DNA of 64,000 bases, from the NCBI GenBank assembly GCA_017530965.1, contig JAFXLS010000042.1, positions 1 to 64,000 of the forward strand, in the 5' to 3' direction. Under the pieces are notes generated by a model. The model saw nothing but the letters and a program-made list of their open reading frames with translations, ran no database searches and was not told where the DNA came from. Source of the DNA: Fibrobacter sp. (GTDB lineage Bacteria; Fibrobacterota; Fibrobacteria; Fibrobacterales; Fibrobacteraceae). Shown here piece by piece: positions 51,801 to 59,769 of the stretch. The position numbers and the translations under genes were made by a program. Position 1 is the first letter of the stretch, and every line of letters starts with the position of its first letter.

Positions 51801-53144
51801 TTAGAAATTCTTACATTGGCCTTTCCACTTGCCCTGTTCGCCAATGATGTTGCCATCGATGTACTTGCCGCTCGTGCCGACAAAGTCTGCCTTGCGGAAG
51901 TCTTCGCCACCGAGGTGCCAGCGCATCCAGGCAACCGTTGCAGCCATGCCGCCCCAAGGTCCCGAACCGTGGCCCCAGCCGCATTCCGTTTGACCAAATT
52001 CGTTCTTCTGACATTCATTGGAAGGCTTGCCACCAGTCATCCTGATGAGGCATGCCGGAGCCTTGACGCCCTGGTTGTTGTAGTCAGCTTCGGCATTCGG
52101 GCGTTCCATGCCGCCTTCGCCGTACACAATACCGATAGTCTTGTTCGGAGAAACCTGAGACATTGCAGTATGACCGAGATCGCCGCTGTTGTTGAGCATG
52201 GCCGTAATCACACGGTCATCCTTAAGCAGCATCTGTTCCGATTCGAGACCACCCATGGAGTGGCCGGAGCAGCCCACCTTGGTCATGTCGAGTTTCTGGT
52301 ACAAAGGATCGCTCGGATCATCATTCTTGCTTTTGAGCCAATCAAGAGCGGGCTTGCCCTGGGTAGCGTTTCCCGGAGACTGAGGAATGGCAACCACAAC
52401 GAAACCATGGGAAGCAAGACGCTTGATAATTCCGCCGTAGCTCTTAGGATCGGATCCACCACCGGGACCCCACATCACGACAGCGTGTTTCTGGGTCGTA
52501 GACAACTGCTTCGGATAAGCAAGAATCCTACAATATCTCTTTCCATTATCAAAAATGCACGGTTCGATATCTTCGGTATACGAAATTTCCAGCTGATCCT
52601 TGTTTTCATCGGAACCTTCGGCAAGGAAAATTCCAGCGGGTTTGGCTTCGCTAGAAGAGGATTCAGCCTTCTGTTCTTCGCTAGAAGAGCTTGCCGGCTT
52701 TACAGCATCACTAGAGCTGGACTGTGCAGGATTAGTCGGGCCGACATCTTCAGAAACGCTAGATGCAGGGTCTGTCGGGCCAGTCACCGGATCAGTACCC
52801 GGATTCGTCGAAGGATCCGTCGTCTGCTGAGCAAGATCACCATTGCCACTTTGAGACGGATCTACATTAGAATTGGAAGGGTCTGCGGCAGAATCATTGG
52901 AAGGATCTGTTGCCGGGTCACCCGTCGGAGTAATAATTTCACCGGTGACAGGATCAACTACAGGTTGAGACGGATCCGTCACCTGGGACGAATCTGCCGG
53001 ATTCTGCTGATTCTGATACTGTTCCTGAGCATCGGAAATTGCGGAATTCACCTTGTCGGTGGCATCTCCGCAGTTTGCAAGAGCCAGGGCGGCACTCATA
53101 ATAACGAGGCCCTTGGCCAAATTCTTGAAATATTTCGATTTCAT
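51801..53144 (-). CDS. Alpha/beta-hydrolase lipoprotein, possible esterase
   Basis: A 447-residue lipoprotein (lipobox LANC, Cys25). Residues about 30-170 are a long linker rich in Asp, Pro, Ser and Thr with many DP and SSSS units. The catalytic domain (about 180-447) has the nucleophile Ser296 in GCSGHSMGG, the oxyanion-side MWGPGGG and the strand HGFVVVAIPQS, a pattern near the chlorophyllase/polyester-hydrolase (cutinase-like) group. Several Cys could form disulfides. It may remove ester groups from plant wall polymers; substrate is not shown by the sequence. Transcribed alone with its own terminator. Confidence 0.82.
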   Translation of the reverse strand: MKSKYFKNLAKGLVIMSAALALANCGDATDKVNSAISDAQEQYQNQQNPADSSQVTDPSQPVVDPVTGEIITPTGDPATDPSNDSAADPSNSNVDPSQSGNGDLAQQTTDPSTNPGTDPVTGPTDPASSVSEDVGPTNPAQSSSSDAVKPASSSSEEQKAESSSSEAKPAGIFLAEGSDENKDQLEISYTEDIEPCIFDNGKRYCRILAYPKQLSTTQKHAVVMWGPGGGSDPKSYGGIIKRLASHGFVVVAIPQSPGNATQGKPALDWLKSKNDDPSDPLYQKLDMTKVGCSGHSMGGLESEQMLLKDDRVITAMLNNSGDLGHTAMSQVSPNKTIGIVYGEGGMERPNAEADYNNQGVKAPACLIRMTGGKPSNECQKNEFGQTECGWGHGSGPWGGMAATVAWMRWHLGGEDFRKADFVGTSGKYIDGNIIGEQGKWKGQCKNF

Positions 53145-53363
53145 TTTGACTCCTTATTTTTCCAACACCGGTAATAAAGATACCTCGTAAAAAAGGCGAA
53201 AAACCTAGCTAGAGCGGAGTTTCCATGGACAAAAAATCCAAGCGTTATGAATAAAAAATCCATAATTCGAGCTAAAAACGCCATTTTTCAATAATTAATT
53301 TATTTGTAATTTATCCATCATGGACAAGGTTATTCTTACACAACAAATACCTTTAAAACACAC

Positions 53364-53391
53364 GAAAAAAGCCGTCACAGAAGTAACGGCC
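53364..53391 (-). terminator. Terminator of folE
   Basis: On the minus strand GCCGTTAC, loop TTCT, GTGACGGC, TTTTTTC. It follows folE by about 40 bases. The rest of the gap to 53145 is AT-rich and holds only the upstream sequence of the esterase-like gene. Confidence 0.85.
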
Positions 53392-53432
53392 CAATTAATT
53401 TTTACACCTTATCGGATTATGCAAAGCTCGTT

Positions 53433-54002
53433 TTAGCGCGGGGCGTAAATCCTGGACATGAATTCGGCGCGAGTCTTTTCGTCGGTCTTGAACCGGCCCA
53501 AAAGTTGGGTCGTAACCATCATGGCTCCCGGTTTCTTGACACCGCGCATGGTCATGCACATGTGAGATGCTTCCAAAACTACGGCAACACCCTTCGGGTT
53601 CAATTCTTTCTGAATCAATTCAGCAATCTGGCGGGTCATGCGTTCCTGAATCTGCGGGAAACGAGCATAGAATTCCACCACGCGCGGAATCTTGGAAAGC
53701 CCGACCACGCAATCACCCGGAATGTAAGCCACGTGAGCCTTGCCCGTGAACGGAAGAAAATGGTGTTCGCACATGCTGGCAAACTCGATATCCGGCACGA
53801 TAATCATTTCATCGTACTTTTCGTGAAAGCGAGTCTTGAGGATATCTTCGGCGCGGGTTTCGCCCGAAAGACCCGTCATAAGTTCGGCATACATCTTGGC
53901 GACACGCTTGGGCGTATCGATAAGACCTTCGCGGTTCGGGTTTTCGCCCATGCCTTCCAGAATCATCCGGAAGCCATCTTCCATTTTCTTAAAATTCATC
54001 AT
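53433..54002 (-). CDS. folE: GTP cyclohydrolase I
   Basis: The first enzyme of folate (and queuosine/pterin) synthesis: it turns GTP into dihydroneopterin triphosphate in the cytoplasm. At 189 residues the length is right. Zinc ligands are Cys78 with His80/His81 in MCEHHFLPF and Cys149 in ASHMCM. The conserved [20 protein letters not shown] and RMTRQIA segments are present. Two ATG codons lie in a row; either may start. A TATCTTTG box lies five bases before the first ATG, so the mRNA is probably nearly leaderless. No other fol genes are adjacent. Confidence 0.96.
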   Translation of the reverse strand: MMNFKKMEDGFRMILEGMGENPNREGLIDTPKRVAKMYAELMTGLSGETRAEDILKTRFHEKYDEMIIVPDIEFASMCEHHFLPFTGKAHVAYIPGDCVVGLSKIPRVVEFYARFPQIQERMTRQIAELIQKELNPKGVAVVLEASHMCMTMRGVKKPGAMMVTTQLLGRFKTDEKTRAEFMSRIYAPR

Positions 54003-54007
54003 GGAGC

Positions 54008-54015
54008 CAAAGATA
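54008..54015 (-). promoter_or_regulatory. TATCTTTG box of folE
   Basis: TATCTTTG, then GCTCC, then ATG. The box and spacing match those of lpxA. It falls in the 43-base gap between the nitroreductase and folE. Confidence 0.5.
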
Positions 54016-54045
54016 GCAAAATCAGCGGATCGCGACAGTCCAAAT

Positions 54046-54636
54046 TTACACGAAAGTTACTTCGTTTCCAACTCGTGGAGATTGGTTACGATTCGGGAAT
54101 CCGCTTTCTGTATCGGCATAGCCGAGAGCCACTGAAGCGTACACACGTTCGCTTTCCTTGAGACCCAGCGATTGCAAATACTTGAGAAGAGCAGAATCTT
54201 CGTTGAGCCACTTAAGCTGATTGATATAGCAACTGCCGAGATCCAGTTCATTGGCAGCAATCATCATGTTCTCGACGGCACAAGCCACATCGGCCATGTT
54301 GTTGCCATATTCCTTCTGGCTCGCCACCACAATCAGTGCAGGAGCATTGTAGTTAAATACATAGGTTCCCTTCTGCGAAAGGCGAATGGAGTTCTGCAGA
54401 CTCTTGTATAAGTCTTCGCGGAGTTCCATCGCAGCAAAAGCAGACTGCACCAGTTCCACCAACTTCTTAAGCACCTCCGGATTGCTAATCACGAAGAAGT
54501 GATTACTCTGGCAGTTACCGCCCGTAGGAGCATAGCGGCCTGCATCAACGATAGTTTGCAACTTTTCAAGTTCCACAGGCAGAGCCTTGAACTTGCGGGT
54601 ACTACGTCTTGTCAAAATTGCTTCGAGAGTATTCAT
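54046..54636 (-). CDS. Nitroreductase family protein
   Basis: A 196-residue FMN-dependent oxidoreductase of the nitroreductase family. The N-terminal RRSTRKF contacts flavin phosphate, [16 protein letters not shown] is the second conserved loop, and [21 protein letters not shown] is the dimer-helix segment. The C-terminal VALGYAD closes the fold. It uses NAD(P)H to reduce nitro groups, quinones or enones; the natural substrate is unknown. It lies 43 bases upstream of folE and 19 bases after the lipoprotein gene, but folE seems to have its own promoter. Confidence 0.92.
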   Translation of the reverse strand: MNTLEAILTRRSTRKFKALPVELEKLQTIVDAGRYAPTGGNCQSNHFFVISNPEVLKKLVELVQSAFAAMELREDLYKSLQNSIRLSQKGTYVFNYNAPALIVVASQKEYGNNMADVACAVENMMIAANELDLGSCYINQLKWLNEDSALLKYLQSLGLKESERVYASVALGYADTESGFPNRNQSPRVGNEVTFV

Positions 54637-54655
54637 GACCTTAATATATATAATT

Positions 54656-56371
54656 CTAGATTTCAGGAGATGACAAAGAATCCGTATTCAAAGCCGACGG
54701 AATCAATTCGGCGTCTTCTAGCTTGCGCCAGGTTCTAAAGGCAAAGCAGCCGTCTCCTTCACATTCCAGTTGCTCACAAATGTAATATGAACTGTCATAT
54801 TCCACGATGCGATCCAAGTCGCAATCATCGTTATAATATTCGGGAGGGTAAACTTCTCGCCATGTGGTATCGTCAATATCAGGCCATTTACCTAGGCAAG
54901 AATAATACGAGCCATTGTGCCTGGCCTTGTAATTGACACTAGAACAATGCCCCAAGTAATACAGCAGTGAATCAAGCGGATTCCACCTATTGTCAGAACA
55001 TTCTACATACAAGCTATCTAACTTTTGCATGTCGCCCGAGTTTTTGTACGTACATTTACCAAATTGTGCCGTCGCTTTGGCATCTAAAACCTTGGCATAC
55101 ATTGTATCGCTTTCCAAGAAAACTCTGTTCACATACTTGTCACTCCAAGCACATTTGCTGCCTTCGCATTCACAAACAAACAATGTATCACGAACGTAAA
55201 TAGGCTGTCCATTGTTTTTATTCCTTGAACACTCGCCATATTCACGATTGAACAGGGAATCCCGATCGGTAATGACTTCCCATATATGGGATTCCCCCCT
55301 ACATGTATAAATGGTATCATTGCGCTGAATAGATCTGGTACCGCCGTATATAACATCGTACTGATCGTAAATACAGCTTCCCAAAGAATCTTCCAGAACC
55401 GATTGCAAGCGCCATCTATTCGTGAGCAAGCCATATTTTCTGTGATATTCTATAATAAAACTTCTTCCATAAAACAGGCTGGCCTTGTTCTTAATTTGCA
55501 CCTTGTTTTGTGCCCCGGCGGCCACTTCAAAACCCATCCCATACGCCCGACCAAAAAAGATCTCGTCCAACCAACCTAAGCCATTCACAGTATCTCTCGA
55601 CTTACTCTTGAATAGGTAATCCGCCGAGTCTACAAGAATTTCAAAAGTAGAAAGCCAAGTATCTGCCGCCCTTATAATCCATGCAGAATCCAACGTTCCC
55701 TTCTTGGCAAAGCCATCACGGAATTTCTTAACGTCACTATAGAACAAGCTGTCCGAAATTTCATGGCGGCAAAAGACATACGGAATAAAATCCTCTAATC
55801 GATCTCCTTCATACCTCCCAGTACCTAGGCCTTTGTAATTTCGCCCATCAACCCCTTCCAAATTCATACCGAAAACCGCCCCCAGCTCCTCAAAAGCCTG
55901 TTTTTCAGCTTCATCAAAACTCTTTTTCTTCTTTTTGACAAGATACTCGATTCGGTCCGCAGCAAGGGCCGCAAAAATATTCTGCTTTAATCGGGTGTTA
56001 TCGCCGGAAAAATGCACATACTGCGCAAATTCCATTGTCTTTTTGTTCTCGGCCTCAAAAACCGTTACGATTTTTACATACGGGTATTCAAAATCGAGCA
56101 GTTCCGTGGCAAATATATCCGATCCATACGTTTTTTCTGTCGGGATTTCGAACGAATCTATCGGATTCAGCTTGTCATCTAGACGGACCACACGCACCAT
56201 TTCTGCATTCATCGAAGGCAAATATTCAATAGACCCCTGCAGACTCGCCGGAGAAAAAGCATTTCCATCTTCATCGATTCGGCGAACAATGTCTCCGCTA
56301 CCGTCATCGGAGCAGGCCCCAAGACAAAGCAAAACTAAAGACAACGTTATTATTTTATGCAAAACAGACAC
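54656..56371 (-). CDS. Lipoprotein with five Cys-rich repeats
   Basis: A 571-residue lipoprotein. GTG 56371 is preferred, as GGAG lies five bases before it; a TTG seven codons upstream also opens the frame. Lipobox LGAC, Cys20. Residues about 40-300 are a mixed domain of unknown type. Residues about 320-560 hold five modules of 35-45 residues, each with a Cys, then a DSLYVEC- or DTIYTC-like strand with a second Cys, and usually a Trp after it (for example GKWPDIDDTTW). The repeats are diverged. I do not know the function; a surface-exposed, disulfide-rich binding protein is inferred. Confidence 0.8.
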   Translation of the reverse strand: MSVLHKIITLSLVLLCLGACSDDGSGDIVRRIDEDGNAFSPASLQGSIEYLPSMNAEMVRVVRLDDKLNPIDSFEIPTEKTYGSDIFATELLDFEYPYVKIVTVFEAENKKTMEFAQYVHFSGDNTRLKQNIFAALAADRIEYLVKKKKKSFDEAEKQAFEELGAVFGMNLEGVDGRNYKGLGTGRYEGDRLEDFIPYVFCRHEISDSLFYSDVKKFRDGFAKKGTLDSAWIIRAADTWLSTFEILVDSADYLFKSKSRDTVNGLGWLDEIFFGRAYGMGFEVAAGAQNKVQIKNKASLFYGRSFIIEYHRKYGLLTNRWRLQSVLEDSLGSCIYDQYDVIYGGTRSIQRNDTIYTCRGESHIWEVITDRDSLFNREYGECSRNKNNGQPIYVRDTLFVCECEGSKCAWSDKYVNRVFLESDTMYAKVLDAKATAQFGKCTYKNSGDMQKLDSLYVECSDNRWNPLDSLLYYLGHCSSVNYKARHNGSYYSCLGKWPDIDDTTWREVYPPEYYNDDCDLDRIVEYDSSYYICEQLECEGDGCFAFRTWRKLEDAELIPSALNTDSLSSPEI

Positions 56372-56485
56372 AAGCTCTCCATTCCTAAGCAATAGCTAGA
56401 ATTTACATAAATTAACGGAAAAATGAATTTTTAGTATACAATTCACCGACAAACGGCCATTTTCGCTAGACAACTGACCAAGGCC

Positions 56486-56505
56486 CCGCAGGTTTTTGCC
56501 TGCGG
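56486..56505. other. Hairpin abutting the argA stop codon
   Basis: CCGCAGG, loop TTTTTG, CCTGCGG, directly against the argA TAA. A T tract is lacking in the direction of argA, so it may end the transcript weakly or protect its 3' end. Confidence 0.45.
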
Positions 56506-57870
56506 TTACTTGTCAAGCGGAAGCATCAAGATACGAGAATGCCGTTTCTTGTTGTAGTGGTCGCGCTTGGTAGGCGGCAATTCGTCTACCGTGCCGTCGA
56601 CAAATCCGAAGTGGTAGAACCAGTCGAGTGCCTGAGTGGTCAACAAGAACAGAGTCTTGTAGCCCTTCATGCGCCCCACCGAAATCAGATGACGGACAAT
56701 GGCATCGCCAATGCCCGACTTGCGGTAGTTCGCGGCCACCGCAATACCCGCCACTTCGGCCATTCCGTTTTCAAATTCGTGCAAGGCGCCACAACCGTGA
56801 ATGCTGTTGTCAATGCTGTAGACAACATAATCACGCAGCTTTTCGGAAATGCTTTCTTGCGTACGCGGCACCAGGAAACCCTTGTCGATGTAGTCCTGCA
56901 TAATCCGCAAGATATCCGGGATATCTTCCACGTTGGCAGGCCTGATACTGGAGTACTGGTTGGCGTACACCATGGTACCGTCACCGCGAGCGCTGAACAC
57001 TTCTTGCAGCACGCTACCCTGGAATTCACCACTCAGCAAGTGAACACGGTTCGCACCCGCCTCGCAGGCATGGATTGCGTTCATCAGGTAATCCATCTGG
57101 GCAAAATCCAACTGGTCGGAATTCAATTCCAACAGTTCCTTCGCCTGGTCCACGTCCATAGCCGAGATAACCCCGGATTCCGTAGGTTCCAAGTACTTGG
57201 TGTTCTTGCCGGTCACCAGGCCTTCCAGCTTGATACCGTTCTGGTTACCGATAAAGAACAGCTTACCGACCTTCATGTACTTGCAGAGTTCAGTCGCAAG
57301 TTCAGTCGAACTGATATTGTAGGCATGCCCGAGCTTGTTCCAGCCAATCGGTGGAATAATCGGCACGAACTTTTCGTCCAGAAGCTGTTCCAGAATGTCG
57401 CGCTGGATACGTTCGATACGTCCGGTACGCATGTAATCGATACCGTCTATCACGCCCATGCTACGGGCCAGCACCCAGTTGCCCTGAATGCCACGCAAGC
57501 CACTCGCAGTCAGGTGGCTCATGATATGCTGTGCAACGCCTAGAGACGCCTGCTCGATGTGGGGCAAGGCTTCTTCGCTAGTAAGTCTCACGCCGGCATG
57601 GAAGGTAGATTCCAGTTCCCACGCCTTGAGCTGAGCATCGATACTGTTGCGCGTTCCCGGCACAATAATGATGCGGATTCCCGACTTGTGCAAAATGGCG
57701 ATATCGCGCATGAGCACCGGGAAAAGGGGGTGACTCATCAGGTCATCCTCAATTTTCAGCACAAACAGCTGGCCCTTGAAGCGTTCCATATAGCCGAACA
57801 CTTCGCGGATGAAACCGGCAACTTCAAAATGTTGCGAATTAAAGTCAGGCGTTGCGTTATTCATAGTCAA
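56506..57870 (-). CDS. argA: N-acetylglutamate synthase
   Basis: The first step of arginine synthesis: acetyl-CoA plus glutamate to N-acetylglutamate, in the cytoplasm. At 454 residues it has the classic two-domain form: an amino-acid-kinase-like domain (about 15-295; IIIVPGTRNSIDAQL, GVRLTSEEAL, PPIGWNKLGHAYNIS) and a C-terminal GNAT acetyltransferase (about 305-450; SIRPANVEDIPDILR, AEVAGIAVAANYRKSGIGDAIV, which binds acetyl-CoA). In known ArgA the kinase-like part binds arginine for feedback inhibition. It stands alone; no other arg gene is in the window. Confidence 0.93.
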   Translation of the reverse strand: MTMNNATPDFNSQHFEVAGFIREVFGYMERFKGQLFVLKIEDDLMSHPLFPVLMRDIAILHKSGIRIIIVPGTRNSIDAQLKAWELESTFHAGVRLTSEEALPHIEQASLGVAQHIMSHLTASGLRGIQGNWVLARSMGVIDGIDYMRTGRIERIQRDILEQLLDEKFVPIIPPIGWNKLGHAYNISSTELATELCKYMKVGKLFFIGNQNGIKLEGLVTGKNTKYLEPTESGVISAMDVDQAKELLELNSDQLDFAQMDYLMNAIHACEAGANRVHLLSGEFQGSVLQEVFSARGDGTMVYANQYSSIRPANVEDIPDILRIMQDYIDKGFLVPRTQESISEKLRDYVVYSIDNSIHGCGALHEFENGMAEVAGIAVAANYRKSGIGDAIVRHLISVGRMKGYKTLFLLTTQALDWFYHFGFVDGTVDELPPTKRDHYNKKRHSRILMLPLDK

Positions 57871-57877
57871 TAAAGTA

Positions 57878-57914
57878 GAAAAAACAAACGCGGCCCCGTA
57901 GGACCGCGTTCGTT
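57878..57914 (-). terminator. Terminator of nuoA
   Basis: On the minus strand AACGCGGTCC, loop TAC, GGGGCCGCGTT, then TGTTTTTTC. It follows nuoA by about 30 bases, so nuoA is not co-transcribed with argA. Confidence 0.8.
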
Positions 57915-57945
57915 TAGTTGAGATAGAATATTCTTTTCCCGAATC

Positions 57946-58338
57946 CTAGTCCTGGATTCGAGTCCAGTTGAGAATTCCCTTCTTGACCAGGTAGATATAG
58001 CCCGCTTCAAGAATCACGAGGAATCCGAGCAACACGAACAGCAAGTCCCAGCCGCCCTTGAGGAACTGGACGGTCCAGGGGTAGAGGAACGCCACTTCCA
58101 GGTCAAAAACCAGGAACAACATGGCGACCATGTAATACTTTACAGGATATCGTTCGCCCGAAGTACCGGAAACATGGGCGACACCGCATTCATAAGACGT
58201 ACCTTTGATGGAGGTTCCCTTGATTTTACCCGGATGCAGGAACCAGTTCGCCACCAAAAGGGCGGTAGGAACAACGAGTGCCAGGACCACGAGAATAGTC
58301 ATGGCAAAAGTGGTATCAAAGATTTCAACGTTCGTCAT
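57946..58338 (-). CDS. nuoA: NADH-quinone oxidoreductase subunit A
   Basis: A small membrane subunit of respiratory complex I. Three helices are visible: LVVLALVVPTALLVANW, MVAMLFLVFDLEVAFLYPW and LLFVLLGFLVILEAGYIY, with the conserved YECG loop and FDLEVAFLYPW. ATG 58338 (MTNVEIF) is preferred: the upstream ATG at 58353 overlaps a TATGTTTG promoter-like box. Other nuo genes are not next to it; a terminator follows at once. An isolated nuoA is unusual, as the gene normally heads the nuo operon. Confidence 0.93.
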   Translation of the reverse strand: MTNVEIFDTTFAMTILVVLALVVPTALLVANWFLHPGKIKGTSIKGTSYECGVAHVSGTSGERYPVKYYMVAMLFLVFDLEVAFLYPWTVQFLKGGWDLLFVLLGFLVILEAGYIYLVKKGILNWTRIQD

Positions 58339-58346
58339 AGTGACAC

Positions 58347-58354
58347 CAAACATA
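58347..58354 (-). promoter_or_regulatory. TATGTTTG box of nuoA
   Basis: TATGTTTG on the minus strand, eight bases before the nuoA ATG at 58338. It fits the TAnnTTTG pattern of neighbouring genes. Confidence 0.45.
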
Positions 58355-58393
58355 GTAAAATTCTTTTTTCTAGTTAAGTCCGAAAATGTAAAC

Positions 58394-58401
58394 TATATTT
58401 A
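58394..58401 (+). promoter_or_regulatory. TATATTTA box of FISUMP lipoprotein gene
   Basis: TATATTTA, then GAGGC, then ATG. Same five-base spacing as the boxes of lpxA and folE. Confidence 0.4.
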
Positions 58402-58406
58402 GAGGC

Positions 58407-59348
58407 ATGAAAAAGATCACTACATTTTTGGGATGTGTGGGTGTGGTGTGCTTATTCTGGGGGTGCTCCTCTGACAGTGACTTACTGTCTCCCGGGAATA
58501 CACTTGCAGATGAACCCGCAATTTCCTCGGAAGCAGAAACCCCGACTAGTTCTGGCTCTACATCAAAAAACTCTTCTAGCTCTGTTAAATCGGACAAAAA
58601 GAATCCGACATCTTCATCAAGCGCAGCTGTCGCTAAGCCGGATACCGTAAAACAGCACCGCTATATACAGGACAGTCTCGCAATCGAAACCCCGAACTAC
58701 CTCGAAATTCCGTTTTTCTGTTGGGACAACAACAGCACAGAATGCCAGAAAGCAAAGGAAGCTGCAGCAACCATCCAGTCTTCGTCTTCAATAACGATTG
58801 ACATCGGCATGGAAGGCGGCGGCACCCAGTACGACAACAGCGTCCCCCCCGTCATTAACGGTCTGCAGATGACCGACATGCGCGACACCCAGAATTACAA
58901 GCTCGTCGAAGTCAGCGGTAAACTCTGGATGGCCCAGGATATCAATATCGCCCTACCGAACAGCCAGTGCTATGACGAAAATGACGCAAAATGCGCCACC
59001 AACGGAAGGCTCTACACCTTTACCGCCGCACAAAGCGCCTGTCCTCTCGGTTGGAGACTGCCCAGCCGCGAAGAAGCCCAGACAGTTCTCGACAACGCCA
59101 CTTACCCTTGGACCTACAGCGGCCGTTGCAAAGACGGCGAATGCAGCTTTATGGGTGATATGGGCTTCCACTGGACATCTGCCACGCCGCAAGAAGGCGA
59201 TAAAAAATATGGAGAAAACCAAGGAGAATCCTTCACCGTCATCATCGTAGAGAAAGCTCCTGATTACGGCGACAAGGACGACACGAAGTTGTTCTTCCAG
59301 GTAGACTCCAAGACCAAACGCTTCAGTGTGCGCTGCATCCAAGAGTAA
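58407..59348 (+). CDS. FISUMP-domain lipoprotein
   Basis: A 313-residue lipoprotein with an intact FISUMP domain. Lipobox FWGC, Cys20, then a Ser-rich linker to about residue 75. Residues about 75-150 are a spacer with one SSSS run, and residues about 150-313 are the FISUMP domain: KLVEVSGKLWMAQDIN, SQCYDENDAKCATNGRLYT, CPLGWRLPSREEA, FHWTSA and a final FSVRCIQE. The complete C-terminus shows what is missing from the frameshifted copy at 421-1311. The domain's job is unknown; Fibrobacter carries many copies. A shared terminator follows. Confidence 0.9.
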   Translation: MKKITTFLGCVGVVCLFWGCSSDSDLLSPGNTLADEPAISSEAETPTSSGSTSKNSSSSVKSDKKNPTSSSSAAVAKPDTVKQHRYIQDSLAIETPNYLEIPFFCWDNNSTECQKAKEAAATIQSSSSITIDIGMEGGGTQYDNSVPPVINGLQMTDMRDTQNYKLVEVSGKLWMAQDINIALPNSQCYDENDAKCATNGRLYTFTAAQSACPLGWRLPSREEAQTVLDNATYPWTYSGRCKDGECSFMGDMGFHWTSATPQEGDKKYGENQGESFTVIIVEKAPDYGDKDDTKLFFQVDSKTKRFSVRCIQE

Positions 59349-59366
59349 AAACGTTTCATACAAAAG

Positions 59367-59401
59367 AAAAGCCCGAGCGTAACGCCCGGGTTTCTTTTTT
59401 T
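59367..59401. terminator. Bidirectional terminator
   Basis: AAAGCCCGAGCG, loop TAA, CGCCCGGGTTTCTTTTTTT. The stem has one mismatch. It lies between the convergent FISUMP and zapA genes and can serve both. Confidence 0.85.
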
Positions 59402-59411
59402 AGGTTAGAAA

Positions 59412-59726
59412 TTAAAGCTGATCGCCACGATCCATGCCTTCGTCTAGCAAGAGCGTAAGGTTCTGGACTTCCTTTTCCATCTGGTCGTAATATATTTTCG
59501 CGCGCCCCAACTGCTTGCGTAGTTCCATGATTTCAGACGTAAGTTCCACGGCAAGCAAAGCCATGCGCTTACGGTTATCCATCTGGAATTTCGCCGAGCG
59601 TTCAAACCGCTGGTTGATGCTTTCAACAATTTCAGCCAGTTCCGCATCGGGCAAGTCGGTGCGAATCTGAATGGACTCCTGGGCAACGGAAATAGTTACC
59701 GATTTCAAAGGTTCGATACTAGCCAT
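59412..59726 (-). CDS. zapA: Cell division protein ZapA
   Basis: A 104-residue cytoplasmic protein that bundles FtsZ filaments at the division ring. The N-terminal domain (VTISVAQESIQIRTDLPDAEL and VESINQRFER) and the long C-terminal coiled coil (LAVELTSEIMELRKQLGR onward) are the ZapA pattern. It lies 43 bases after a gene for a long coiled-coil protein, which is a likely partner in the manner of ZapB. Confidence 0.88.
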   Translation of the reverse strand: MASIEPLKSVTISVAQESIQIRTDLPDAELAEIVESINQRFERSAKFQMDNRKRMALLAVELTSEIMELRKQLGRAKIYYDQMEKEVQNLTLLLDEGMDRGDQL

Positions 59727-59769
59727 TATTTTATCCCTACGCCGAATGGATCATCGTCCATCAGCATCC

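Noticed and set aside
57950-57975. GATTCGAGTCC resembling a tRNA T-loop.
   Set aside because: It lies in the coding end of nuoA and has no acceptor or anticodon stem around it.
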